Part shown: positions 23,109 to 30,392 of the stretch, piece after piece | Numbering within the stretch: the stretch's first letter is position 1 | How the letters are laid out: each line of letters starts with the position of its first letter | DNA from: Planctomycetota bacterium | GTDB taxonomy: Bacteria > Planctomycetota > JAJSAM01 > JAJVHW01 | DNA: 32,494 nucleotides | Direction: 5' to 3' | NCBI GenBank assembly: GCA_024277065.1 | Contig: JAJRVY010000142.1 | Location: 1 to 32,494 of the forward strand | Position numbers and translations under genes: made by a program | The notes under the pieces: model-generated | What the model was told of the DNA's origin: nothing | The model's input: only the letters and a program-made list of their open reading frames with translations | Database searches by the model: none

Positions 23109-24500
23109 ATGCTCGAGAAGGCCCTCAACATCTTCCGCGTCGAAGAGCTCAAGAAGAAGATCACGACGACGTTGATTCTGCTCGCGGTCTACCGCGTCGG
23201 ATTCCAGATCCCCATCCCCGGCATCTCGCAGCAACGCATCGTCGATGTGCTCTCGAAGATGGAGGAACAAGGGGGCTCGGGCGGGCCGCTCGGAAGCCTG
23301 CTCGGCACGTTCAGTGCGCTCTCCGCCGGTGGCTTCCTCTCGTTCGGCGTCTTCAGCCTGGGCATCATGCCCTACATCTCGAGCTCCATTATCTTCAGCA
23401 TCCTCGGGAAGGTCATCCCGTCGATCGAGAAGATGGTGAAGGAAGGCTCCCAGGGCCAGAAGCGGCTCAATCAGTGGATGCGTTGGGGCACGGTTCCCAT
23501 CTGCATCATCCAGTCGATCTTCATCCTGCAGGGCATCGTGCTGAGCCCCGCGATGACGGGCGGACAGCCGCTCGTCGTGCAGGCGGACTACGTCGGATTC
23601 CCCGGATGGTGGTTGGGCTTCTTCATCCCGGCCGTCCTCGCGCTCACAGCGGGCAGCATCTTCCTGATGTGGCTCGGTGAACAGATCACCGAGTACGGCA
23701 TCGGGAACGGCATCTCGCTGTTGATCATGGCCGGCATCCTCTCCAGGCTGCCAGGCTACATCTCGTCGCTGTTCAACCCCGTCGGTGTGACCAACCCGGA
23801 TGCGGCCCGCGCGGAGGGTGTGCTGAAGGCGGCACTCCTCATCGCGATCTACCTCGGCGTCTCGCTCGCCGTCGTGTACGTGACCAAGGGGTCGCGACGC
23901 GTGCCGATTCAGTACGCTCGCATGGTCCGGGGTCGCGGCGTCTACGGCGGCCAGAAGCACTTCATGCCGTTGAAGGTCAATCAGGCCAACGTGATGCCCG
24001 TGATCTTCGCCGTGTCGCTGTTGGCGTTCCCGGGGATCATCTTCAGCCCGGGGGCGGTGGACTGGTCCTACGGCAAGGACCTCTTCACCGATCACACCGG
24101 CTGGGTCTACACGATGATCTACATCGCCATGATCTTCTTCTTCTCGTTCTTCTGGGTGCAGCTCATGTTCCAGCCGGCGGAGATGGCGAAGAACATGAAG
24201 GAGTACGGAGCGTTCATCCCCGGCATCCGGCCCGGGAAGGCGACCGCCGATTTCCTCGATCGCGTGCTCGTGCGTCTGACCCTCGCCGGGTCGTTCTTCC
24301 TCGCCGGCATCAGCATCATGCCGAACGTCATCTCGGCGAGCATGGACATCGACCCCATGACCGCCAGTTTCCTGGGCGGGACGTCGATCCTGATCGTCGT
24401 GGCCGTCGCGCTGGACCTCGTCGATCGCATGAACGCCCAACTCCTGATGCGCAACTACGACGGCTTCATGAAGGGCGGCGTGGGGCGCGAGGGGGCGTGA
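23109..24500 (+). CDS. secY: protein translocase subunit SecY
   Basis: SecY (463 residues) is the channel of the Sec translocon in the cytoplasmic membrane. MLEKALNIFRVEELKKKITT is the cytoplasmic N-terminus before TM1, followed by about ten hydrophobic segments. Typical landmarks are the glycine-rich plug region after QIPIPGI, GEQITEYGIGNGISLLIMAG, the cytoplasmic loop GGQKHFMPLKVNQANVMPVI, and IPGIRPGKATADFLDRVLVR. The upstream in-frame extension is Arg-rich shadow of rplO. It lies in the standard spc position, with adk starting 1 nt after its stop. Confidence 0.96.
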   Translation: MLEKALNIFRVEELKKKITTTLILLAVYRVGFQIPIPGISQQRIVDVLSKMEEQGGSGGPLGSLLGTFSALSAGGFLSFGVFSLGIMPYISSSIIFSILGKVIPSIEKMVKEGSQGQKRLNQWMRWGTVPICIIQSIFILQGIVLSPAMTGGQPLVVQADYVGFPGWWLGFFIPAVLALTAGSIFLMWLGEQITEYGIGNGISLLIMAGILSRLPGYISSLFNPVGVTNPDAARAEGVLKAALLIAIYLGVSLAVVYVTKGSRRVPIQYARMVRGRGVYGGQKHFMPLKVNQANVMPVIFAVSLLAFPGIIFSPGAVDWSYGKDLFTDHTGWVYTMIYIAMIFFFSFFWVQLMFQPAEMAKNMKEYGAFIPGIRPGKATADFLDRVLVRLTLAGSFFLAGISIMPNVISASMDIDPMTASFLGGTSILIVVAVALDLVDRMNAQLLMRNYDGFMKGGVGREGA

Positions 24501-24501
24501 C

Positions 24502-25068
24502 GTGAACCTCGTCTTCATCGGACCTCCGGGATCGGGCAAGGGCACGCAGGCCGCGCGCCTGACGGCGTCGCTCGGTATCGCCCACATCAGCACGGGCGAC
24601 ATGCTGCGCGGTGCCGTGGCCGCCGGCACGCCGGTGGGCGTCCAGGCTAGGTCGTTCCTCGATCAGGGCGCGCTCGTGCCCGACCAGGTCATCGCCGCCC
24701 TCGTCGAGGAACGCGTGCAGGCCGCGGATTGCACCGACGGTTTCCTGCTCGACGGCTTCCCCCGCACGCTGCCGCAGGCCGACCTCCTCGACGGCGCGCT
24801 GGAGCGACTCGCGCAGGAGCTCGACATCGTCGTGCTGCTTGAGGTCCCCGAGGACGAGCTCTTGCGGCGGCTGACGTCGCGGGGCGAGGGGCGTTCCGAC
24901 GACAGCCCGGACGTGATCCGGCGGCGGCTGGCCGTCTACCGTCAGCAGACGGCGCCCCTGGCCGAACTCTACGCGGAGCGCGGCAACCTGCGCCCGGTGG
25001 ACGGCATGGGCGCCATGGACGACGTCGCGGATCGCGTGCGCGCGGCGGTCGGGGGCCCGGGCTCGTGA
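24502..25068 (+). CDS. adk: adenylate kinase, short-LID type
   Basis: This enzyme interconverts ATP plus AMP with two ADP in the cytoplasm. The P-loop GPPGSGKGT is at residues 7-15, the NMP-binding region includes STGDMLRG, and DGFPRT lies at about 84-89. The LID between the TSRGEGR and DSPDVIRRRL segments is only a few residues, so this is the short-LID variant without a zinc Cys4 motif. It starts with GTG 1 nt after secY and its end overlaps map by 4 nt. At 188 residues it is normal for the short form. Confidence 0.96.
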   Translation: MNLVFIGPPGSGKGTQAARLTASLGIAHISTGDMLRGAVAAGTPVGVQARSFLDQGALVPDQVIAALVEERVQAADCTDGFLLDGFPRTLPQADLLDGALERLAQELDIVVLLEVPEDELLRRLTSRGEGRSDDSPDVIRRRLAVYRQQTAPLAELYAERGNLRPVDGMGAMDDVADRVRAAVGGPGS

Positions 25069-25820
25069 TCTCGATCAAGTCCGACGAGGAGTTCGAGGTC
25101 ATGCGCGCTGCGGGGCGCATCGTGGCGCTCGTGCACGCCCACATGCGCGAGCACGTGCGTCCCGGCGTCACCACCGGTGAGCTCGACGTGGCCGCCGAGC
25201 AGATCATCCGCGACCACGGCGCGACGCCCGAGTTCCAGGGCTACCACGGGTTTCCCGCCAGTATCTGTGCGTCGGTCAACGAGGAAGTCGTGCACGGCAT
25301 CCCCGGCTCGCGGTGCCTGGTCGCGGGCGACATGATCGGCGTGGACGTCGGTGCCCGCATCAACGGCTTCGTCGGCGACGCCGCTCTCTCGCTCCCGGTG
25401 GGCGAGGTGGACGCCGCGACGCAGCGGTTGCTCGACACCACCGAGGAGTGCCTGGAACTCGCCGTCGCCGTCTGCGGGCCCGGCGTACGGCTCTCCGCGA
25501 TCGGCGCCGCGGTGCAGCAGCACGCCGAGTCCCGTGGCTACACGCTGGTGCGCGAGTACGCGGGCCACGGCATCGGACGGCGCATGCACGAGGAGCCTTC
25601 GGTGCCGAACTACGTCGAGCCGTCGATGCGGCACCGCGACGTCGTTCTGAGGCCGGGCATGGCGATCTGCATCGAGCCGATGGTGAATGCCGGGGTGCGC
25701 CACGTGAAGGTGCTCGACGATGGCTGGACGGTGGTCACCGCCGACGGTAGGCTTTCCGCCCATTTCGAACACACGATCGCGATCAAGTCCTCAGGTGCGG
25801 AGGTGATGACGATCCTGTGA
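25065..25820 (+). CDS. map: type I methionine aminopeptidase
   Basis: Map (251 residues) removes the initiator methionine from nascent proteins. The five metal ligands are D94, D105, H168, E204 and E235, spaced as in E. coli, with H78 as the substrate-side histidine. The motif GVDVGARINGFVGDAA contains the two Asp ligands. There is no N-terminal zinc-finger extension. GTG 25065 overlaps the adk stop by 4 nt and gives MISIKSDEEFEVMRAAGRIV, the family start. It is placed between adk and infA as usual in spc operons. Confidence 0.97.
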   Translation: MISIKSDEEFEVMRAAGRIVALVHAHMREHVRPGVTTGELDVAAEQIIRDHGATPEFQGYHGFPASICASVNEEVVHGIPGSRCLVAGDMIGVDVGARINGFVGDAALSLPVGEVDAATQRLLDTTEECLELAVAVCGPGVRLSAIGAAVQQHAESRGYTLVREYAGHGIGRRMHEEPSVPNYVEPSMRHRDVVLRPGMAICIEPMVNAGVRHVKVLDDGWTVVTADGRLSAHFEHTIAIKSSGAEVMTIL

Positions 25821-25843
25821 GCAGAACTGTCTCCGGTCCGAGG

Positions 25844-25867
25844 CCGTGGCTCATGCCGTGGCTCATG
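25844..25867 (+). repeat. tandem 12-bp duplication before infA
   Basis: CCGTGGCTCATG occurs twice head-to-tail at 25844-25855 and 25856-25867 in the 85-bp map-infA spacer. It carries two in-frame GTG codons upstream of infA, which open the frame further but have no family support as starts. It looks like a recent slippage duplication. Confidence 0.8.
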
Positions 25868-25905
25868 ACGGGGCACGAAATTGTGTGCGCAACTGGCGCC
25901 GTCTC

Positions 25906-26139
25906 GTGAGCGGTGAAGAACGGACACGGGTTGCGGCGGTGGTGAGGGAGATCCTCCCAAACGCCATGGTTCGCGTCGAATTGCAGGGCGGTCGTGGCCT
26001 GACGGGTCACGTCGCGCGAGAGGCCCGGGCGTTGCTCACACGCCTTGTGCCTGGCGACGAGGTCGAGGTGGAGGTGTCCACGTTCGATGCCGGCATCTGC
26101 CGGATCGTGGGGCGCCCCCGCGGGACGCGAGGTAGATAG
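25906..26139 (+). CDS. infA: translation initiation factor IF-1
   Basis: IF-1 (77 residues) is a single OB-fold protein that occupies the 30S A site during initiation. GTG 25906 gives [20 protein letters not shown], which aligns with the usual IF-1 start without gaps; earlier in-frame GTGs at 25846, 25858 and 25885 would add unlikely residues. [12 protein letters not shown] and [15 protein letters not shown] are diagnostic. The middle ([13 protein letters not shown]) diverges from the typical AHISGKMRKNYIR, and the C-terminus is a short Arg/Gly tail. No strong ribosome site is visible. No in-frame ATG exists. Confidence 0.9.
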   Translation: MSGEERTRVAAVVREILPNAMVRVELQGGRGLTGHVAREARALLTRLVPGDEVEVEVSTFDAGICRIVGRPRGTRGR

Positions 26140-26201
26140 CAGGGCCGGCCTGGTGGCCGGCGCGAGAACGGGCCGCGAGGTCCGCAGGCCGGGAGGCCAC
26201 G

Positions 26202-26315
26202 ATGAAGGTACGAACGTCCGTCAAGCGCATCTGTGACAAGTGCAAGGTGATCCGCCGCCGCCGCGTGGTACGGGTCATCTGCGAGAACAAGCGCCACAAG
26301 CAGCGCCAGGGATAA
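26202..26315 (+). CDS. rpmJ: 50S ribosomal protein L36, zinc-binding
   Basis: This 37-residue protein begins [20 protein letters not shown]. It carries the zinc ligands C11, C14, C27 and H32, the zinc-containing (C+) form of L36. It binds 23S domains near the sarcin-ricin loop base. GGAGG at 26192-26196 lies 5 nt before the ATG. The stop is TAA, rare in this window, and rpsM starts 5 nt later. Position between infA and rpsM is canonical. Confidence 0.97.
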   Translation: MKVRTSVKRICDKCKVIRRRRVVRVICENKRHKQRQG

Positions 26316-26320
26316 AGCGA

Positions 26321-26701
26321 ATGCCCAGAGTCAACGGAGTCGATATTCCCGCGAACAAGCGGGTGGACATCGCCATCACGTACGTGTACGGCATCGGTCC
26401 ACACATCGCGAAACTGCTGCTCGAGGAGGCGAAGATCTCCCCGGGCATGCGTGCCCGCGACCTCACGGACGAGCAGGTCTCACAACTGAACCAGTTGATC
26501 GAGCGCAAGTACGTGACCGAGGGCCAGCTTCGCCGCCAGGTGATGCAGAACGTGCAGCGCCTCAAGGAGATCCGCTGCTACAGAGGGATGCGGCACATCC
26601 GTGGCCTCCCGGTTCGCGGACAGCGGACGCGTACGAATGCGCGCACGCGCAAGGGCCCCAAGCGCACAGTTGCGCGCAAGAAGTCCGTGAAGGAGCGTTA
26701 G
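26321..26701 (+). CDS. rpsM: 30S ribosomal protein S13
   Basis: S13 (126 residues) is in the 30S head and contacts P-site tRNA and L5. [20 protein letters not shown] is the typical start; the longer in-frame extension covers rpmJ and is rejected. The helix-two-turn-helix region [20 protein letters not shown] and the basic C-terminus [20 protein letters not shown] are clear. It begins 5 nt after rpmJ and ends 4 nt before rpsK. Confidence 0.97.
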   Translation: MPRVNGVDIPANKRVDIAITYVYGIGPHIAKLLLEEAKISPGMRARDLTDEQVSQLNQLIERKYVTEGQLRRQVMQNVQRLKEIRCYRGMRHIRGLPVRGQRTRTNARTRKGPKRTVARKKSVKER

Positions 26702-26705
26702 ACCG

Positions 26706-27083
26706 ATGGCGAAGTCGAAGAAGAAGGTCAAGCGCAACGTGCCGCGAGCGATCGTCCACGTCCAGGCGAGTTTCAACAACACGATCATCTCGGTGACGGA
26801 TCCCGCCGGCGAGGTCATCTGCTGGGACTCGGCGGGTACGATCGGCTACAAGGGCTCACGCAAGAGCACTCCGTTCGCGGCGCAGAAGGCGGCCGAGCGC
26901 GTGGCCGAGAAGGCCATGAAGATGGGTGTGCGCGAGGCCGAGGTGAAGGTCAAGGGGCCGGGCGCCGGCCGCGAATCGGCCATCCGTTCGCTGGCCGCCA
27001 ACGGCATCAAGATCCGGGTCATCGAGGATCGCACGCCGATCCCGCACAACGGCTGCCGCCCGCGCAAGCGGCGCCGCGTCTAG
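26706..27083 (+). CDS. rpsK: 30S ribosomal protein S11
   Basis: S11 (125 residues) is on the platform of the 30S subunit near the mRNA exit. [40 protein letters not shown] and the C-terminal [16 protein letters not shown] are near-invariant family segments; the Asn-Gly in HNGC is the site that forms isoaspartate in E. coli. Length is normal. It starts 4 nt after rpsM. A 176-bp spacer with strong secondary structure separates it from rpsD. Confidence 0.97.
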   Translation: MAKSKKKVKRNVPRAIVHVQASFNNTIISVTDPAGEVICWDSAGTIGYKGSRKSTPFAAQKAAERVAEKAMKMGVREAEVKVKGPGAGRESAIRSLAANGIKIRVIEDRTPIPHNGCRPRKRRRV

Positions 27084-27164
27084 TACCACACGCGCAGTGA
27101 TGGCGCCCGTCGTCCGTGGTGGACTGCGCCGCGCCGATCAGGAACACGAGCTCTCGAACAGTTG

Positions 27165-27239
27165 GATGCGTCGCGATGCCCCGGCGTCGCGAGAGCCGCC
27201 GGGGCGGACAGCCGCCCGGGCGATCCGGGGTGACGCATC
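27165..27239 (+). promoter_or_regulatory. three-helix leader before rpsD, possible S4 autoregulatory site
   Basis: GATGCGTC (27165-27172) pairs perfectly with GACGCATC (27232-27239). Inside are the hairpins GCCCCGGCG/CGCCGGGGC (27178-27186 with 27197-27205) and CCCGG-GCGAT-CCGGG (27215-27229), giving a three-way junction 20 nt before the rpsD ATG. S4 represses its own mRNA through structured leaders, before rpsM in E. coli and before rpsD in Bacillus. I infer a comparable role from place and structure only; the known S4 leader sequences are not recognisable. Confidence 0.45.
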
Positions 27240-27259
27240 GATGAAAGGTCCAGAACACC

Positions 27260-27892
27260 ATGGCAAGGGTCACCGACGCCAAGTGCCGGCTGTGCCGGCG
27301 TGAAGGCGTGCAGCTCTACATCAAGGGGCGGCGCTGTTACACCGAGAAGTGTGCCGTGCGCCGCCGCGAGACGCCTCCGGGCGCCGTGCGACGCCGCGGT
27401 CGCCGGCGGATGTCGGAGTACGGCACGCGACTCCGCGAGAAGCAGAAGCTGAAGCGCACGTACGGCGTGCTCGAGAAGCAGTTCCGCCGCGTCTTCGCCG
27501 AGGCCAACCGTCAGAAGGGCAACACGGGTGAGAACCTGCTGGTCCTTCTCGAGCGCCGTCTCGACAACGTCGTCTACGTGATGGGCTTCGGCTCCTCGCG
27601 TGCCATGGCGCGGCAGATGATCCGCCACGGTCACGTGACCGTGAACGGGCGCAAGGTGACGATCGCGAGCATGCTCGTCGCCGAGGGCATGAAGATCGCG
27701 GTCGCGGACAGAGAGAAGTCGAAGAGCCTCGCGAAGGCCGGGCTCGAGATGTCTCGCGGGGTGCGTCAGGCGCCGTCCTGGGTGGCGGTGAACGACGAGG
27801 GGCTCGAGGGCAACGTGCTGGCGCTTCCCAAGCGCGACGACGTCCCGATCGACATCAACGAGCTCTTCGTGGTCGAGGTGTGCTCGCGTTAG
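27260..27892 (+). CDS. rpsD: 30S ribosomal protein S4, zinc-binding form
   Basis: S4 (210 residues) nucleates 30S assembly on the 16S 5' domain. An N-terminal zinc site is formed by C9, C12, C26 and C31. KCAVRRR, then SEYGTRLREKQKLKRTYGVL, and the S4 RNA-binding fold at ERRLDNVVYVMGFGSSRAMA and GHVTVNGRKV are standard. The protein ends LFVVEVCSR, close to the common LVVEFYSR. The ATG has a modest AAAGG site upstream. It is preceded by the three-helix leader and followed by rpoA after 93 nt. Confidence 0.97.
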   Translation: MARVTDAKCRLCRREGVQLYIKGRRCYTEKCAVRRRETPPGAVRRRGRRRMSEYGTRLREKQKLKRTYGVLEKQFRRVFAEANRQKGNTGENLLVLLERRLDNVVYVMGFGSSRAMARQMIRHGHVTVNGRKVTIASMLVAEGMKIAVADREKSKSLAKAGLEMSRGVRQAPSWVAVNDEGLEGNVLALPKRDDVPIDINELFVVEVCSR

Positions 27893-27950
27893 CGAGCTGC
27901 CCGTCCCCTTCGCTTCCAGAACGAGACAGTCCCAGAACAAGAGATCAATT

Positions 27951-27968
27951 GGCTTCCGAGGGGAAGCC
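27951..27968 (+). promoter_or_regulatory. hairpin just upstream of the rpoA ribosome site
   Basis: GGCTTCC and GGAAGCC form a perfect 7-bp stem with a GAGG tetraloop. It ends 3 nt before AGGAGG (27972-27977), which is 8 nt from the rpoA ATG. The arrangement matches the one before rplL. Confidence 0.4.
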
Positions 27969-27985
27969 GCGAGGAGGTTCCGACG

Positions 27986-28996
27986 ATGCGCATCCGTTGG
28001 CGGGAGTTCGAGCTGCCGAACCGCGTTGTGTTGGACGAGACGGTCAGCACCGATACGTATGGAATGTTCGTCGCCGAGCCCTTCGAGAAGGGCTTCGGAA
28101 CGACGGTCGGCAACGGTCTGCGGCGAGTGCTGCTGTCCTCCCTCGAGGGTGGGGCGGCGACGCACGTCAAGATCGGTGGGATCGATCACGAGTTCTCGAC
28201 GATCGACGGCGTGGTCGAGGACGTCACCGAGATCATCCTCAACATCAAGAAGCTGCTGGTGCGCCTGCACTCGAGCGAGCCCCGGACCCTGCGCCTGCGC
28301 AAGTCCGTGACGGGAACCGTGACGGCGGCCGATTTCGCGGAGACGTCGGACTGTGAGGTCGTCAGCAAGGACCTCTACATCTGCACCATCTCCTCGGAAG
28401 ACGTCACGCTCGACATCGACGTCACCGTGCGCCGCGGCCGTGGCTACGTCACGGCCGACGAGAACTACGACGAGGACATGGAACTCGGCGTGATTCCCGT
28501 GGACTCGATCTTCTCACCCGTCCAGCGCGTTCGCTACAGCACGCACGCCACGCGCGTGGGCAAGATGACGAACTACGACAAGCTCGTCATCGAGCTCTGG
28601 ACGGATGGCACGATCACGCCCGAGATGGCCGTGCTCGAGGCCGCCAAGATCTACCGCAAGCACCTCAACCCGTTCATCCTCCCCGGTGACGGTGGTGAGT
28701 CGGCCCCGGCCGGGATCTTCGCCGGCCTCACGGCTGCCAGCGACGAGGCCAGTCAGGCCGCGTCGCAGAAGGAACTGCTCTCGCGTCCGATCTCGACGCT
28801 CGACCTCTCGGTCCGCGCCGCGAACTGCATGGCCGAGCAGAACATCGAGACCGTGTCCGAGCTGGTCTGTCGCACCAAGGACGACCTGCTCGAGGTGAAG
28901 AACTTCGGCAAGACGTCGCTGCGCTAGATCGAGAAGAAGCTGAAGGAGCTGAACCTCGATCTCGGCATGGACGTGGACGCGATCCTCAACTCGTAG
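27986..28996 (+). CDS. rpoA: DNA-directed RNA polymerase subunit alpha, interrupted by in-frame TAG
   Basis: Alpha starts polymerase assembly through its N-terminal domain and contacts UP elements and activators through its C-terminal domain. The NTD has VAEPFEKGFGTTVGNGLRRV and the dimer region. The CTD (about 272-336) keeps R277, N280, C281, G308 and S311, equivalent to E. coli R265, N268, C269, G296 and S299. Codon 314, at 28925-28927, is TAG where E. coli has E302. The frame then continues IEKKLKELNLDLGMDVDAIL to a second TAG at 28994-28996, a normal alpha end. If the first TAG is a stop, the last CTD helix is lost and the protein has 313 residues. A single G-to-T change from GAG would explain it. 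The start has AGGAGG 8 nt upstream. Confidence 0.93.
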
Positions 28997-29023
28997 TTCG
29001 ATCGAGGATCGAAGGAGACAACC

Positions 29024-29470
29024 ATGCGTCATCGCAAACGAGGCCGGAAGTTCGGACGTCAGACGGGGCCGCGCCACGCGCTGCGCCGGCATGTCGTGTG
29101 CGCCCTGTTCCTGCACGGCCGCATCGACACGACCCTGGCCCGCGCCAAGGACTTCCGTCCGTACGCCGAGAAGCTGATCACCATCGCCAAGCGCGGCGCC
29201 GCCGCGCGCCAGGCGGATGACAAGGTCGTCGCGCTCAACGCCTACCGGCGGCTGCTCCAGGAGCTTCATGACGAGAGCATCGTCGCGAAGCTGATGGACA
29301 GCATCGGTCCGTCGTTCGCAGATCGTCCCGGCGGCTACACGCGGATCCTGCGTCATGCCACCGGGCGCCTGGGTGACAACGCGCCCGTGGCGTTGTTCGA
29401 GCTCGTGGACTTCGACGCTGCCGGCGGCGAAGTCGCGAGCACGGAGCCGGCCGGCGCCGAGTCTGCCTGA
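29024..29470 (+). CDS. rplQ: 50S ribosomal protein L17
   Basis: L17 (148 residues) lies near the tunnel exit. The core MRHRKRGRKFGRQTGPRHAL, LFLHGRIDTTLARAKDFRPY and GGYTRILRHATGRLGDNAPV is unmistakable. A short acidic Ala-rich tail follows after VALFELVDF. Length is slightly above the usual 120-130. It starts 27 nt after the distal rpoA TAG, with GGAG upstream, and closes the alpha operon segment ahead of a terminator-like hairpin. Confidence 0.97.
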   Translation: MRHRKRGRKFGRQTGPRHALRRHVVCALFLHGRIDTTLARAKDFRPYAEKLITIAKRGAAARQADDKVVALNAYRRLLQELHDESIVAKLMDSIGPSFADRPGGYTRILRHATGRLGDNAPVALFELVDFDAAGGEVASTEPAGAESA

Positions 29471-29524
29471 GACGGACGGGGGACTGCGACCGCGGTCCGC
29501 CTCCGCGAGCCGCGCTTCGATGAG

Positions 29525-29561
29525 GGGTCCGGGAGCGCGTCGGAGTCGCGCATCCGGGCCC
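29525..29561 (+). terminator. probable terminator hairpin after rplQ
   Basis: GGGTCCGG (29525-29532) pairs with CCGGGCCC (29554-29561), with one U-G. Inside, GCGCG (29535-29539) pairs with CGCGC (29547-29551), with a 2x2 internal loop and a 7-nt loop. The sequence TTCGGTGTT follows, which is T-rich for this genome but not a clean U tract. It sits 54 nt after the rplQ stop, where the long ribosomal transcript would be expected to end. Confidence 0.5.
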
Positions 29562-29580
29562 TTCGGTGTTGAATGAGGGC

Positions 29581-30390
29581 ATGCGTACGGAAGAGCGCCG
29601 CTGGACGATGGTTCGGACCTTCTACCGGTCCTTTCAGGCGTTCCATGCCCTCTTCGATGCCTACGAGCGCCGCGTGGACGCGTTCGTCACGATGTACGCC
29701 GCGGATCGCCGCGACATCAAGCTCGCCCCCGATGAACTCCGCTCGCTGTTCGACTCTAACGCGCTCTCGGCGCTCCGCGACAACGAGTTGACGCAGCTCA
29801 AGGGGGCAGCGCACCGGCTGTTCCGCGGGCTGGACGCGCCGGATCCGTTCGACAGCCACGTCACGAACATCTACCACGAGGTCTCGATCCTCAAGGAGGA
29901 GCACTGGACCGTGCTCGAGGACGTGATGAGGGCCGACCGGCGGGCCTACGATCGCTACTACCGCGAGGTCAACGTCTACTACCCGCGCCGCCTGCGCCAC
30001 GTGCGCAACCTGTACGGCAAGGCCAAGCGGCGGCTGGAGTCCGTGCTGCTGCCGGCGTTCTCGCGGAACAAGATCATGGTCCGTTCCGTGTACCTCTTCG
30101 GCGCCCGGCTCGTGCAGGGCGTCTACGAGGGCGGACTCGAGGAGTTCTACGCGTACATGTATCCCAACGGTGGCGCCCTGACGGGCTACACGCTCGCGGC
30201 GGACTCGTTCCTGGACGGTGGCTTCCGCGAGGAGGCGTCGGAGGCGTACGGCCGCGCGCTGATCATCCTGCGCAAGCGGATCGCGCGCGCCGATCGCGCG
30301 GGCGGCACGCCGGAACGGGAACTGCGCGGGCTGGCGGCGCAGCGCCGCAATCTCGAACGCCGGCGCGAGCGCGCCCTGGCTCTGGACTGA
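29581..30390 (+). CDS. hypothetical protein of unknown function
   Basis: I do not recognise this 269-residue protein. It is soluble, rich in Arg, Tyr, Leu and Glu, and looks mainly helical, with no signal peptide, membrane segment or Cys cluster. Notable stretches are SHVTNIYHEVSILKEEHWTV, RYYREVNVYYPRRLRHVRNL and YMYPNGGALTGYTLAADSFL. The last 40 residues are charged and could form a coiled coil (RRNLERRRERALALD). Codon use matches its neighbours, which argues for a real resident gene. The start is uncertain: ATG 29581, GTG 29566 or ATG 29608 are possible. It lies after the rplQ terminator and ends 2 nt before miaB, so it is probably co-transcribed with miaB and ribD. Confidence 0.75.
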   Translation: MRTEERRWTMVRTFYRSFQAFHALFDAYERRVDAFVTMYAADRRDIKLAPDELRSLFDSNALSALRDNELTQLKGAAHRLFRGLDAPDPFDSHVTNIYHEVSILKEEHWTVLEDVMRADRRAYDRYYREVNVYYPRRLRHVRNLYGKAKRRLESVLLPAFSRNKIMVRSVYLFGARLVQGVYEGGLEEFYAYMYPNGGALTGYTLAADSFLDGGFREEASEAYGRALIILRKRIARADRAGGTPERELRGLAAQRRNLERRRERALALD

Positions 30391-30392
30391 TC

